DNA of 64,000 nt from Streptomyces sp. NBC_01260 (GCF_036226405.1 NZ_CP108464.1:1364001-1428000); one strand, 5' to 3'; shown: positions 8,868-17,941, counted from the first letter of the stretch. Program-made: numbers and translations. The notes: generated from the sequence alone by a model not told the origin.

Positions 8868-8890
8868 TGACGACTGATCAGGAGAACTCG

Positions 8891-9436
8891 ATGAGCGTGA
8901 CGGAGACGGGAGCCACCATCTGGCTGACCGGTCTGCCGAGCGCGGGCAAGACCACCATCGCGTACGAACTCGCCGGGCGGCTGCGCGGCGAGGGCCACCG
9001 GGTGGAGGTGCTGGACGGCGACGAGATCCGGGAGTTCCTCTCCGCGGGCCTCGGCTTCTCCCGCGAGGACCGGCACACCAACGTCCAGCGGATCGGCTTC
9101 GTCGCCGGACTGCTGGCGGCCAACGGCGTGAAGGTCCTGGTCCCGGTCATCGCGCCGTACGCGGACAGCCGGGACGCGGTCCGGCGGCGTCACCAGGCCG
9201 AGGGCACCGCGTATCTGGAGGTGCACGTCGCCACTCCGGTCGAGGTGTGCTCGGTGCGCGATGTGAAGGGGCTCTACGCCAAGCAGGCGGCGGGCGAGCT
9301 CAGCGGGCTGACCGGGGTGGACGACCCCTACGAGGCCCCCGAGTCGCCGGATCTGCGGATCGAGTCGCACCAGCAGACCGTGCAGGAGTCCGCGGCGGAG
9401 CTGTACGCGCTGCTGAGCGAGAGGGGTGCAGCGTGA
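8891..9436 (+). CDS. cysC: Adenylyl-sulfate (APS) kinase
   Basis: A 181-aa P-loop kinase that phosphorylates APS to PAPS. The Walker A motif is GLPSAGKTT near the N-terminus, followed by LDGDEIREFLSAGLGFSREDR, the APS-binding region, and VKGLYAKQAAGE, the family lid. An in-frame ATG at 8867 overlaps the cysH stop and would add eight residues (MTTDQENS). I chose 8891 because AGGAG lies at 8880-8884 with ideal spacing, but both starts are plausible. Because CysH here is of the APS-reducing type, PAPS from this enzyme may feed sulfotransferases rather than reduction. Confidence 0.9.
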   Translation: MSVTETGATIWLTGLPSAGKTTIAYELAGRLRGEGHRVEVLDGDEIREFLSAGLGFSREDRHTNVQRIGFVAGLLAANGVKVLVPVIAPYADSRDAVRRRHQAEGTAYLEVHVATPVEVCSVRDVKGLYAKQAAGELSGLTGVDDPYEAPESPDLRIESHQQTVQESAAELYALLSERGAA

Positions 9437-10368
9437 CGACCGTCGCGACTGTGTCGGAAGGCACCGACAATCCGTACGCACTCAGCCACCTGGACTCCCT
9501 GGAGTCCGAGGCGGTGCACATCTTCCGTGAGGTGGCGGGAGAGTTCGAGCGGCCGGTGATCCTGTTCTCCGGCGGCAAGGACTCGATCCTGATGCTGCAC
9601 CTGGCGCTCAAGGCGTTCGCGCCCGCGCCGGTGCCGTTCACGCTGCTGCACGTGGACACCGGGCACAACTTCCCCGAGGTCCTGGAGTACCGGGACCGCA
9701 CGGTCGCCGAGCACGGGCTCCGTCTGCACGTCGCCTCCGTCCAGGAGTACATCGACGCGGGCAAGCTCCGCGAGCGCCCCGACGGCACCCGCAACCCGCT
9801 GCAGACCGTGCCGCTGACCGAGGCGATCCAGCAGCACCGCTTCGACGCGGTGTTCGGCGGCGGCCGCCGCGACGAGGAGAAGGCGCGCGCCAAGGAGCGG
9901 GTCTTCTCGCTGCGCGACGAGTTCTCCCAGTGGGACCCGCGCCGCCAGCGCCCCGAGCTGTGGCAGCTGTACAACGGCCGGCACGCCGCCGGTGAGCACG
10001 TCCGGGTGTTCCCGATCTCCAACTGGACCGAGCTCGACGTGTGGCAGTACATCGAGCGCGAGGGCATCGAGCTCCCGGAGATCTACTTCGCCCATGAGCG
10101 CGAGGTCTTCAACCGCTCCGGAATGTGGCTGACCGCGGGCGACTGGGGAGGTCCCAAGGAGCACGAGAGGACCGAGACCCGTCAGGTCCGCTACCGCACC
10201 GTCGGCGACATGTCCTGCACCGGCGCCGTCGACTCCGACGCCACCACGCTGGACGCCGTGATCACCGAGATCGCCGCCTCCCGGCTCACCGAGCGGGGCG
10301 CGACCCGTGCCGACGACAAGATGTCCGAGGCCGCGATGGAAGACCGCAAGCGCGAGGGGTACTTCTAA
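9433..10368 (+). CDS. cysD: Sulfate adenylyltransferase subunit 2
   Basis: A 311-aa ATP pyrophosphatase-type subunit of ATP sulfurylase. The PP-loop motif ILFSGGKDS is near residue 40, and the conserved GGGRRDEEKARAKER and SNWTELDVWQYI segments follow. It makes APS from sulfate and ATP together with CysN, whose GTP hydrolysis drives the reaction. The GTG start at 9433 overlaps the cysC stop by 4 bp, which is why a search restricted to ATG misplaces the start far upstream. The TAA stop lies one base before the cysN ATG. Length and motifs are normal for the family. Confidence 0.93.
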   Translation: MTTVATVSEGTDNPYALSHLDSLESEAVHIFREVAGEFERPVILFSGGKDSILMLHLALKAFAPAPVPFTLLHVDTGHNFPEVLEYRDRTVAEHGLRLHVASVQEYIDAGKLRERPDGTRNPLQTVPLTEAIQQHRFDAVFGGGRRDEEKARAKERVFSLRDEFSQWDPRRQRPELWQLYNGRHAAGEHVRVFPISNWTELDVWQYIEREGIELPEIYFAHEREVFNRSGMWLTAGDWGGPKEHERTETRQVRYRTVGDMSCTGAVDSDATTLDAVITEIAASRLTERGATRADDKMSEAAMEDRKREGYF

Positions 10369-10369
10369 A

Positions 10370-11713
10370 ATGACCACACCCATCCAGCTGGCCGAGAGTC
10401 TGTCGACCACCACCCTGCTGCGGTTCGCCACCGCGGGGTCGGTCGACGACGGCAAGTCCACCCTCGTGGGACGGCTTCTGCACGACTCCAAGTCGGTCCT
10501 CACCGACCAGCTGGAGGCGGTCCAGGACGCGTCCCGCAAGCGCGGCCAGGAGGCGCCGGACCTGGCGCTGCTGACCGACGGACTGCGGGCCGAGCGCGAG
10601 CAGGGCATCACCATCGATGTCGCCTACCGCTACTTCGCCACCCCCCGGCGCCGGTTCATCCTCGCCGACACCCCGGGCCATGTGCAGTACACCCGCAACA
10701 TGGTGACGGGCGCCTCCACGGCCGAGCTGGCCGTGGTCCTGGTCGACGCCCGCAACGGGGTCGTCGAGCAGACCCGCCGGCACGCCGCCGTCGCCGCCCT
10801 GCTCCGCGTCCCGCACGTGGTGCTGGCCGTGAACAAGATGGACCTGGTCGACTACGCGGAGCCGGTGTTCGCCGCCATGGCCGAGGAGTTCACCGCCTAC
10901 GCGGCCTCCCTCGGCGTACCGGAGATCACCGCGATCCCGATCTCCGCACTGGCCGGCGACAACGTCGTGGAGCCGTCCGCCCACATGGACTGGTACGGCG
11001 GCCCCACCGTTCTGGAGCACCTGGAGACGGTCCCGGTCAGCCATGACCTCACCGCCTGCCACGCCCGCTTCCCGGTCCAGTACGTGATCCGGCCGCAGAC
11101 CGCCGAGCACCCCGACTACCGGGGCTACGCGGGCCAGATCGCCGCCGGTGTGTTCCGGGTCGGCGAGCCCGTCACCGTACTGCCCTCGGGCCGTACGTCG
11201 ACGATCGCCGGGATCGATCTGCTCGGCGACAGCGTGGACATCGCCTGGGCCCCGCAGTCGGTGACCGTCCGGCTCGCCGACGACGTCGACGTCTCGCGCG
11301 GCGACCTGATCGCACCGTCAGACGACGCTCCGGCGGTCACCCAGGACGTCGAGGCGACCGTCTGCCATGTCGCGGACCAGCCGCTCACCGTGGGCCAGCG
11401 GGTGCTGATCAAGCACACCACCCGCACGGTCAAGGCGATCGTCAAGGACATCCCGTCCCGCCTCACGCTGGACGACCTCTCGCAGCACCCGGCGCCGGGG
11501 CAGCTCATCGCCAACGACATCGGCCGGGTCGTGGTGCGCACCGCCGAGCCGCTCGCGCTCGACGCGTACGCCGACTCGCGCCGCACCGGTTCCTTCCTGC
11601 TGATCGACCCGGCGGACGGCACCACGCTGTCGGCCGGCATGGCGGGCGCCTCGTTCGCCGCCGTGACGCAGGCACCGGCTCCGGCGGGCGACGACGCCGA
11701 GTGGGACTTCTGA
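10370..11713 (+). CDS. cysN: Sulfate adenylyltransferase subunit 1 (GTPase)
   Basis: A 447-aa translation-factor-like GTPase subunit of ATP sulfurylase. The G motifs are intact: GSVDDGKST (P-loop), a switch region with GITIDVAYRYF, DTPGH and NKMD. Domains II and III (residues ~225-440) are beta-barrels as in EF-Tu. It is a stand-alone CysN, not the CysNC fusion of mycobacteria, which fits the separate cysC upstream. It starts one base after the cysD stop. The stop TGA at 11711-11713 overlaps an ATG that opens a 33-codon frame of doubtful status. Confidence 0.93.
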   Translation: MTTPIQLAESLSTTTLLRFATAGSVDDGKSTLVGRLLHDSKSVLTDQLEAVQDASRKRGQEAPDLALLTDGLRAEREQGITIDVAYRYFATPRRRFILADTPGHVQYTRNMVTGASTAELAVVLVDARNGVVEQTRRHAAVAALLRVPHVVLAVNKMDLVDYAEPVFAAMAEEFTAYAASLGVPEITAIPISALAGDNVVEPSAHMDWYGGPTVLEHLETVPVSHDLTACHARFPVQYVIRPQTAEHPDYRGYAGQIAAGVFRVGEPVTVLPSGRTSTIAGIDLLGDSVDIAWAPQSVTVRLADDVDVSRGDLIAPSDDAPAVTQDVEATVCHVADQPLTVGQRVLIKHTTRTVKAIVKDIPSRLTLDDLSQHPAPGQLIANDIGRVVVRTAEPLALDAYADSRRTGSFLLIDPADGTTLSAGMAGASFAAVTQAPAPAGDDAEWDF

Positions 11714-11956
11714 TGAGCACCGACATCTTCTCGACCTTCGCGAAGGAGGGCGGCCGCGTCGGCAGCGGCGCCCTCGGCAGCGGCCAGGGCGGGGTTGCGC
11801 GATGTGCGCGATGACGTACGCGCACTGCCTGCGCGCCCGGCAGCACCAACCGCACCGCCTGCAACGCCAGTTCAGACGAAGACCTGCCGACCTCCCGGCC
11901 GCGTCCCCGGACTTCCGAGGGACGTGAGCACCGGGCCTCCGAGAGGAAATCCTCCC
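11714..11956 (+). other. Inter-cistronic region between cysN and the SBP gene, with short ORFs and a hairpin
   Basis: 243 bp without a convincing gene, unusual in an otherwise gap-free operon. Two overlapping short frames exist. One at 11713-11814 encodes 33 residues (MSTDIFSTFAKEGGR, ending VARCAR). The other at 11802-11927 encodes 41 residues beginning MCAMTYAHCLRARQ, with two early Cys codons. A perfect 7-bp inverted repeat GTGCGCG / CGCGCAC with an 8-nt spacer lies at 11804-11825. The region may be a second regulatory leader for the transporter genes, or just a spacer. Confidence 0.3.
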
Positions 11957-13072
11957 GTGCCTGCCCCCCGTACCACCCTGCGCCGCAGCATCGCCGCTGC
12001 CGCCGCCCTGCCGCTGCTCGCCGTGGCGCTCACTGCCTGCGGTTACGGTTCCGAGGCGAAGGACGACGACACCAAGAAGGCGAACGTCTCCGCCGGGGAC
12101 AAGAAGCTCTCCGCGGACACCGTGAAGATCGGCTACTTCCCGAACCTCACGCACGCCACCGCCCTGGTCGGCATCCAGGAAGGCATCATCGCCAAGGAGC
12201 TCGGCGGAACCGAGGTCAAGCCCTCGACGTTCAACGCGGGCCCGTCCGAGATCGAGGCGCTCAACGCCGGTTCGATCGACATCGGCTTCATCGGCCCGTC
12301 GCCCTCCATCAACGGCTTCACGAAGTCCAAGGGCAAGAGCCTGCGCATTATCGGCGGTTCGGCCTCCGGCGGGGTGAAGCTGGTCGTGAACCCGAAGAAG
12401 ATCAAGACCCTGGACGACCTCAAGGGCAAGAAGATCGCCACCCCGCAGCTCGGCAACACCCAGGACGTGGCCTTCCTCAACTGGATCTCCGAGAAGGGCT
12501 GGAAGGTCGACGCCCAGAGCGGCAAGGGCGACGTCTCCGTGGTCCGCACGGACAACAAGGTGACCCCGGACGCCTACAAGTCCGGCTCCATCGACGGCGC
12601 CTGGGTGCCCGAGCCGACCGCGTCCAAGCTGGTCGCGCAGGGCGCGAAGGTGCTCCTGGACGAGTCGACGCTGTGGCCGGACAACAAGTTCGTGATCACG
12701 AACATCATCGTGTCGCAGAAGTTCCTCACCGAGCACCGGGACGTCGTCGAGGCGGTGCTGCGCGGTTCGGTCAACACCAACGCGTGGATCAACGCCAACC
12801 CGGACAAGGCGAAGGCGTCCGCCAACACCGCGCTCAAGACGCTGTCCGGCAAGGAACTGCCGGCGGACGTCATCGACCCGGCGTGGAAGTCGATCCAGTT
12901 CACCGATGACCCGCTGGCCGCCACGCTCGACACCGAGGCGAAGCACGCGGTGAAGGCGGGCCTCCTGGACAGGACGGACCTGACGGGCATCTACGACCTG
13001 AAGCCGCTGAACAAGATCCTCAAGGCCGCGGGCAAGCCCGAGGTCGCCGACGCCGGTCTCGGCGTCAAGTAA
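11957..13072 (+). CDS. SsuA-like aliphatic sulfonate/sulfur ABC transporter substrate-binding lipoprotein
   Basis: A 371-aa exported lipoprotein with a GTG start at 11957 and a good ribosome-binding site (GAGAGGAAA). The signal peptide has the basic TTLRR stretch, a hydrophobic core and the lipobox LTAC near residue 27. The mature part is a type II periplasmic-binding fold of the NMT1/SsuA group: KIGYFPNLTHATALVG, then FNAGPSEIEALNAGSIDIGF. It would capture an organosulfur compound (alkanesulfonate, taurine or sulfate ester) for the ATPase and permease that follow. Its location downstream of cysN supports a sulfur substrate over other NMT1-type ligands. Confidence 0.88.
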   Translation: MPAPRTTLRRSIAAAAALPLLAVALTACGYGSEAKDDDTKKANVSAGDKKLSADTVKIGYFPNLTHATALVGIQEGIIAKELGGTEVKPSTFNAGPSEIEALNAGSIDIGFIGPSPSINGFTKSKGKSLRIIGGSASGGVKLVVNPKKIKTLDDLKGKKIATPQLGNTQDVAFLNWISEKGWKVDAQSGKGDVSVVRTDNKVTPDAYKSGSIDGAWVPEPTASKLVAQGAKVLLDESTLWPDNKFVITNIIVSQKFLTEHRDVVEAVLRGSVNTNAWINANPDKAKASANTALKTLSGKELPADVIDPAWKSIQFTDDPLAATLDTEAKHAVKAGLLDRTDLTGIYDLKPLNKILKAAGKPEVADAGLGVK

Positions 13073-13111
13073 CCACCCGACCGTTCCAGGATCTCCCAGG
13101 AGGTGACGACC

Positions 13112-13903
13112 ATGGCCACGACCACTCTCACCAAGGCCGAGGACCGTACGGCGGTCGGGCACGCCGCCCGTATCGACCACGTCTCGAAGTCCTTCGGCGG
13201 ACCGGACGGGCAGCAGCTCGTCCTGGACGACATCACTCTCGATGTCGCTCCCGGTGAGTTCGTCACCCTCCTGGGAGCCTCCGGGTGCGGCAAATCGACG
13301 CTGCTCAATCTGGTGGCCGGGCTCGACCGTCCGACCGGGGGGTCCATCGAGACCCCCGGCGGGCGGCCGGCCCTGATGTTCCAGGAGCACGCCCTCTTCC
13401 CGTGGCTGACCGCGGGCAAGAACATCGAACTGGCGCTGCGGCTGCGCGGCGTGGCGAAGCCGGAGCGGCGCACCGAGGCGGAGCGGCTGCTCGAACTGGT
13501 CCGTCTGGGCGGGGCGTACGGCAAGCGGGTGCACGAGCTCTCGGGCGGGATGCGGCAGCGGGTGGCGATGGCCCGCGCGCTCGCCCAGGACAGCCAACTG
13601 CTCCTGATGGACGAGCCGTTCGCCGCACTCGACGCCATCACCCGGGATGTCCTGCACGACGAGCTGACCCGGATCTGGCGCGAGACGAACGTCTCGGTCC
13701 TGTTCGTCACGCACAACGTGCGGGAGGCGGTCCGGCTCGCCGAACGGGTCGTCCTGCTCTCCTCGCGGCCGGGCCGGATCGCCCGGGAGTGGACGGTCGA
13801 CATCGAGCAGCCGCGCCGCATCGAGGACACCGCCGTGGCGGAGCTCTCCGTCGAGATCACCGAACAACTGCGTGGGGAGATCCGCCGACATGGCCAGCAC
13901 TGA
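13112..13903 (+). CDS. SsuB-like ABC transporter ATP-binding protein
   Basis: A 263-aa ABC ATPase of the nitrate/sulfonate/taurine importer type. Walker A is GASGCGKST, the signature is LSGGMRQRV, and Walker B is LLLMDEPFAALD, with the H-loop in FVTHNVREAV. The ATG at 13112 follows AGGAGG at 13098-13103. A GTG at 13103 is also in frame but would sit on the Shine-Dalgarno. It energises the permease encoded by the next gene, which overlaps its end by 14 bp. Length and motifs are normal. Confidence 0.92.
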   Translation: MATTTLTKAEDRTAVGHAARIDHVSKSFGGPDGQQLVLDDITLDVAPGEFVTLLGASGCGKSTLLNLVAGLDRPTGGSIETPGGRPALMFQEHALFPWLTAGKNIELALRLRGVAKPERRTEAERLLELVRLGGAYGKRVHELSGGMRQRVAMARALAQDSQLLLMDEPFAALDAITRDVLHDELTRIWRETNVSVLFVTHNVREAVRLAERVVLLSSRPGRIAREWTVDIEQPRRIEDTAVAELSVEITEQLRGEIRRHGQH

Positions 13904-14810
13904 GACCACCACCAAGGGCAGCACCACCGGGGACGGCACCCCGAAGGACGCCGCCCGGGACCTGGCCGGCCTCGAAGCGGGGCTCGACGCCCTCGACGCG
14001 GTGCGGGTGAGCCGGACCCCGGTGCGCCAGGTGCTGGTGCAGAAGGTGCTGCCTCCGGTGGTGGCCGTCGCACTGGTGCTCCTCATCTGGCAGATCCTGA
14101 TCTGGGCGAAGGTCACCGACGACTACAAGCTGCCCTCACCGGCCCAGGTCTGGGACGAGGTGTCCAACGCCTGGGCCGAGGGCACCCTGCTCGGCTACAT
14201 CTGGACCAGCGTCTCGCGCGGTCTGCTGGGCTTCCTCCTCGCACTCGTCATCGGCACCCCGCTGGGGCTGCTGGTGTCGCGGGTGAAAGTGGTGCGTGCG
14301 GCGATCGGTCCGGTGCTCTCGGGTCTGCAGTCGCTGCCGTCGGTGGCGTGGGTGCCGCCCGCGGTCATCTGGCTGGGGCTGGACGACCGGATGATGTACG
14401 CGGTGATCCTGCTGGGCGCCGTCCCGTCGATCGCGAACGGTCTCGTCGCCGGTGTCGACCAGATTCCGCCGCTGCATCTGCGGGCCGGCCAGACGCTGGG
14501 CGCCACCGGGCTGCGCGGCACCTGGCACATCGTGCTACCGGCTTCCCTGCCCGGCTATCTGGCGGGGCTGAAGCAGGGCTGGGCGTTCTCCTGGCGCTCG
14601 CTGATGGCCGCCGAGATCATCGCCTCGTCGCCCGATCTGGGTGTGGGCCTGGGACAGTTGCTGGAGCAGGGCCGTGAGACCAGCAGCATGTCGATGGTCT
14701 TCCTGGCCATCTTCCTGATCCTGATCGTCGGCATCGCCATCGATCTGCTCATCTTCAGTCCGCTGGAGCGGTGGGTGCTGCGCAGCCGCGGTCTCCTGGT
14801 CAAGAGCTGA
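13890..14810 (+). CDS. SsuC-like ABC transporter permease
   Basis: A 306-aa inner-membrane permease. After a ~45-residue polar N-terminus there are about six transmembrane segments. The EAA loop that contacts the ATPase (LRAGQTLGATGLRGTWHIVL) lies near residue 195. It resembles SsuC/TauC permeases (sulfonate and taurine uptake). I chose the ATG at 13890 (MASTETTT); an ATG at 13872 is in frame but deeper in the ATPase gene. It overlaps the ATPase gene and is followed within 8 bp by the siroheme chelatase gene, so all are one transcript. Confidence 0.92.
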   Translation: MASTETTTKGSTTGDGTPKDAARDLAGLEAGLDALDAVRVSRTPVRQVLVQKVLPPVVAVALVLLIWQILIWAKVTDDYKLPSPAQVWDEVSNAWAEGTLLGYIWTSVSRGLLGFLLALVIGTPLGLLVSRVKVVRAAIGPVLSGLQSLPSVAWVPPAVIWLGLDDRMMYAVILLGAVPSIANGLVAGVDQIPPLHLRAGQTLGATGLRGTWHIVLPASLPGYLAGLKQGWAFSWRSLMAAEIIASSPDLGVGLGQLLEQGRETSSMSMVFLAIFLILIVGIAIDLLIFSPLERWVLRSRGLLVKS

Positions 14811-14817
14811 GAGCGGT

Positions 14818-15588
14818 ATGAACTCTCCGGTCCTCCTCGTCATCGCCCACGGCAGCCGCGATCCCCGGCACGCCGCGACCGTGCACGCGCTCACCGCGCG
14901 GGTACGGGCGCTGCGGCCGGGGCTGCGGGTGGAGACCGGGTTCCTGGACTTCAACGCACCCTCGGTGCCGCGGGTCCTGGAGCGGCTCGCCGCGCAGCGA
15001 GCGGGTGAGGTGGTGGCGCTTCCGCTGCTGCTGACCCGGGCCTTCCACGCCAAGTCGGACATCCCGGCGGTACTGCGGGAGGCCCGTACCGGGCTGCCGC
15101 GGCTGCGGGTGCGGCAGGCCGAGGTGCTCGGCCCGTCGCCGCTGCTGAACTCCGCCCTGGAACGGCGGTTGCACGAGGCCGGGGTCCGCCCCGGCGACCG
15201 AAGCTCGACCGGGCTCGTCCTGGCCTCGGCGGGCTCCACAGACCCGGAGGCGATCGCAGTGATCGCTGAAATCGCGCGGGAGCTGCGGCACACCGGTTGG
15301 TGTTCCGTGCGGCCTGCGTTCGCCTCCGCTGTATCTGCCGGGGGCTATCCCCGCACCGAGGACGCGGTACGGGCCCTGCGCGCCGACGGTGTGCGCCGGG
15401 TGGCGGTCGCCCCGTACGTCATCGCCCCCGGCCGCCTCCCGGACCGCATCGCGGCGGGGGCGGCCGAGGCGGGTGCCGAGGTACTGGCCGGGGTGCTGGG
15501 CCCGTCACCGGAGCTGGCGCGGCTGCTGCTGGACCGGTACGACGAGTCGCTGGTGGCGGCCGCCCGGACGGCGCCGCTCAGCGCGTAG
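14818..15588 (+). CDS. Sirohydrochlorin chelatase (CbiX/SirB family)
   Basis: A 256-aa two-module class II chelatase. The N-terminal active-site motif is VIAHGSRDPRHAATV (His near residue 11 as metal ligand and base), and the second motif is LLLTRAFHAKSDIP, with His near residue 79. These correspond to the two conserved histidines of CbiX-type enzymes. It would insert Fe2+ into sirohydrochlorin to make siroheme, the cofactor of the sulfite reductase at the head of this operon. A cobaltochelatase role in B12 synthesis is possible for the family, but the context favours siroheme. It is the last gene of the operon and is convergent with the next gene at only 7 bp. Confidence 0.88.
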   Translation: MNSPVLLVIAHGSRDPRHAATVHALTARVRALRPGLRVETGFLDFNAPSVPRVLERLAAQRAGEVVALPLLLTRAFHAKSDIPAVLREARTGLPRLRVRQAEVLGPSPLLNSALERRLHEAGVRPGDRSSTGLVLASAGSTDPEAIAVIAEIARELRHTGWCSVRPAFASAVSAGGYPRTEDAVRALRADGVRRVAVAPYVIAPGRLPDRIAAGAAEAGAEVLAGVLGPSPELARLLLDRYDESLVAAARTAPLSA

Positions 15589-15595
15589 CCCTTGC

Positions 15596-16228
15596 TCAGC
15601 CGACGTCCAGGCGGCCCGTCCGGGTGCGCTTGAGCTCGAAGAGGTCCTCGTGGCCGGCGAGCACCCGGAAGCTGTCGAACAGCCGCGCCGCCTCCTCACC
15701 GCGCGGCACCGCCCGCAGCACCGGGCCGAACCAGACGCTCCCGTCGACATGGATGGTCGGCGTACCCACGTATCCGTCCGCCTCCGGGTCCTTGCCCGCG
15801 TCATGACTGCGCCGCAGCGCCGCGTCGTAGGTGTCCGTGTGCGCGGCGGCGGCCAGCGCGGCGGGCAGACCCAGCTCGTCGAGGGACTGGGCGATCACCT
15901 CGTCGAAGTCCTCGTTCTTCTGCTGGTGGATCCGGGTGCCGAAGGCCGTGTACAGGTCGCGCAGGACGGCGGCGCCGTGCTGCTCGGCCGCCGCGACGGC
16001 GACCCGCACCGGCCCGATCGACTTGTCGACCAGGGTGCGGTACCAGTCGGGGAGTTCGTTGCCGGTGTTGTGCAGGTGGAGGCTCATCACGTGGAAGCGG
16101 AGCTCGATGTCGCGCTGCTGCTCCACCTCCAGCATCCAGCGCGAGGTGATCCAGGCGAACGGGCAGGCCGGGTCGAAGTAGAAGTCGACGGCGGGCCTGC
16201 CCGTGTCCGGGCTGCGGTGAGTGGTCAT
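15596..16228 (-). CDS. DsbA-family oxidoreductase, mycothiol-dependent nitroreductase-like
   Basis: A 210-aa thioredoxin-fold protein with a DsbA-type helical insertion. The active site is [18 protein letters not shown] near residue 15: one catalytic Cys (CPFA) but no resolving second Cys. The sequence resembles the actinobacterial group around the M. tuberculosis mycothiol-dependent reductase Rv2466c, so the nucleophilic thiol probably works with mycothiol (family knowledge plus inference). A cis-Pro region, [10 protein letters not shown], is present near residue 155. It is convergent with the sulfur operon and not obviously part of it. The substrate is unknown. Confidence 0.8.
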   Translation of the reverse strand: MTTHRSPDTGRPAVDFYFDPACPFAWITSRWMLEVEQQRDIELRFHVMSLHLHNTGNELPDWYRTLVDKSIGPVRVAVAAAEQHGAAVLRDLYTAFGTRIHQQKNEDFDEVIAQSLDELGLPAALAAAAHTDTYDAALRRSHDAGKDPEADGYVGTPTIHVDGSVWFGPVLRAVPRGEEAARLFDSFRVLAGHEDLFELKRTRTGRLDVG

Positions 16229-16296
16229 GTCCTGAGCCTAGCCAGCCGGTGGCGCAGTTGGGCGGGCCATTCAACGGCTGTCCGGCTGGGCCACTT

Positions 16297-16881
16297 TCAG
16301 GCGGCGGCCCACCGCGGATCGCGCCCGCTCAGGGCCACGGCCCGCTCGAAGCCGGACACCCGGTTCCCGACGGTGATCTCGGCGGCGAAGCCCTCGTACT
16401 GCCGGTAGAGCCCGGCGGTCTTCTCGACGACCTCCAGGACGTAGCCGGCCGCCTCGTCGGAGAGCCGGAACTCCTGGCCGGTGGCCCGTGCCACGTCCCA
16501 GCCGTGCAGCGCCGTCTCCATGATGAGCATCTCGGCGGTGTCCGCGGCCGGGGAGGCCGAGTCGCCCGGTCCGATGGTGCCCTCCCAGACGGCCGGGTCG
16601 GACCAGGCGGCGACGGCGCGGTCCAGCTGCGCCGCGTACCGCTCGGCCCAGTCGGCGTCCGCCGTGAAGTCGCGGGTGGTGAGTTCCTTGGGGATCTCCG
16701 TGCGCAGGGCGCGGTGCTCCATGCCGTGCGAGGTGTAGAGCACCCAGTGGTTGATGAGCCCGCGGACGTCCCAGCCTTCGCAGGGAGTCGCGGAGTTGTC
16801 GAGTTGTGCGGCGCTGACGGCGCGGGCCACTCGGGCCGCCTCGGCGGCGCATTCGGTCATACGGTCGTGCTCGGTCTTCAT
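16297..16881 (-). CDS. TIGR03086-like DinB/mycothiol-dependent maleylpyruvate isomerase-fold protein
   Basis: A 194-aa four-helix-bundle protein. Features typical of the actinobacterial metal-binding DinB-like family are CEGWDVRGLINHWV near residue 34 and TALHGWDVARATGQEF near residue 123. The two His in NHWV and ALHGWD are probable metal ligands. Related proteins include mycothiol-dependent isomerases and other thiol transferases, but most members are uncharacterised. It sits behind the DsbA-like gene in the same direction, 68 bp away, so the two may be co-transcribed and both may be linked to mycothiol chemistry (inference). Confidence 0.75.
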   Translation of the reverse strand: MKTEHDRMTECAAEAARVARAVSAAQLDNSATPCEGWDVRGLINHWVLYTSHGMEHRALRTEIPKELTTRDFTADADWAERYAAQLDRAVAAWSDPAVWEGTIGPGDSASPAADTAEMLIMETALHGWDVARATGQEFRLSDEAAGYVLEVVEKTAGLYRQYEGFAAEITVGNRVSGFERAVALSGRDPRWAAA

Positions 16882-16939
16882 ACGGAACAGGCTAGGACCG
16901 GCGCCCGTCCCGGGTCTTGAAGAAAAGCGACAACGTCGG

Positions 16940-17941
16940 TCAGACGGCCGCGTCGACCAGCGCGGTCAGCTCGGTGACGGACATCGAGCCGGGTTCCCGG
17001 CGTTCCCGGGCGCAGCTGTTCGCGATCCGCCGCAGCACGTCGTTGACCGGGGTGGGTACGCCGTGGAGCCGGCCGAGCAGCACGATCTCGCCGTTGAGGT
17101 AGTCGGCCTCGATCGTGCCGGTGCCCCGGCTGAGGCTCTGCCACGAGGAGCCGCCGGTGCGCGGGGAGCCGTCGAAGGGTTCGAAGCGGATCCGGTCGCC
17201 GCGCGCCTCGGCCTGTTCGGCCTGGCCCACCGCCTCGGTGCCGGCCGCCTTGAGCACGGCCTGGCCCTCGGCCAGCGCCCTCCTGAACAGGGCGATGGCG
17301 TCGTCCCCGGTGAGCGGGCCGGTGGCCGCCTCGATGGCGTTGGCCAGGTTGGAGAGCAGCTTGCCGTACTTCCAGCGCATCACGTCCGCCACCACGGGGG
17401 CGAGCAGCTTCGCCTCCTCCAGGTCGGCGGAGATCCGCCGGGCGGTGTCGTCGGTCCCCGACGGGTAGCGGCCCAGGTGGAGGATTCCGGTGAGCGGGGT
17501 TCCGGCCGCGGACACCTCGCCGGGCCGCACGAAGGTCGCGGGCAGCCAGACGCACATGCCGTACACCCGGTCGAAGCGGCGCAGCGCGAGGCGTTCGCTC
17601 TCCACGCCGTTCTGCGCGCAGATCAGCGGCAGCCGTTCACCGGCCGTGCCGCCGCCCGCCACCGGCCGGGCGCTCCAGGCGTCGAGTGCGGCGATGCTGT
17701 CCTGCGTCTTGACGGCGAGCACGAGGACGTCGTCCGGGGCCAGCGGGAGCGCCTCGGGCCCGTCGACGACGGGGAGCTCGTGGGTGCGGGTGCCGTCGGG
17801 GGTGGCGAGCCGGAGTCCGCCGGTGCGCAGCGCCGCGTACTGGGCTCCGCGGGCCACGAGCACCACGCGGTGGCCCGCCTCGGCCAGCCGTCCGCCGATG
17901 GCGCCGCCGACGGCGCCCGCTCCCACGATGACGTAGCGCAT
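16940..17941 (-). CDS. 2-dehydropantoate 2-reductase (ApbA/PanE family)
   Basis: A 333-aa NADPH-dependent reductase. The Rossmann motif MRYVIVGAGAVGGAIGGRLA starts the protein. The catalytic-domain features KTQDS, CAQNGVESE and MRWKYGKLLSNLANAIEA (conserved Lys/Asn region) follow. Family members reduce ketopantoate in pantothenate synthesis, but there are many paralogues with other 2-keto substrates, so the exact reaction is not assured. The start at 17941 puts the Rossmann strand at residue 1; the frame continues open upstream into the aldo/keto reductase region, where it is meaningless. Confidence 0.85.
   Translation of the reverse strand: MRYVIVGAGAVGGAIGGRLAEAGHRVVLVARGAQYAALRTGGLRLATPDGTRTHELPVVDGPEALPLAPDDVLVLAVKTQDSIAALDAWSARPVAGGGTAGERLPLICAQNGVESERLALRRFDRVYGMCVWLPATFVRPGEVSAAGTPLTGILHLGRYPSGTDDTARRISADLEEAKLLAPVVADVMRWKYGKLLSNLANAIEAATGPLTGDDAIALFRRALAEGQAVLKAAGTEAVGQAEQAEARGDRIRFEPFDGSPRTGGSSWQSLSRGTGTIEADYLNGEIVLLGRLHGVPTPVNDVLRRIANSCARERREPGSMSVTELTALVDAAV

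Noticed and set aside
11713..11814. 33-codon ORF overlapping the cysN stop as a real gene
   Set aside because: Gly/Ala-rich with no motif; the ATGA overlap alone is not enough. It is mentioned only as part of the spacer.
16243..16290. Inverted repeat CCAGCCGG/CCGGCTGG as a terminator
   Set aside because: The 8-bp arms are 32 bp apart, too weak to support a call.
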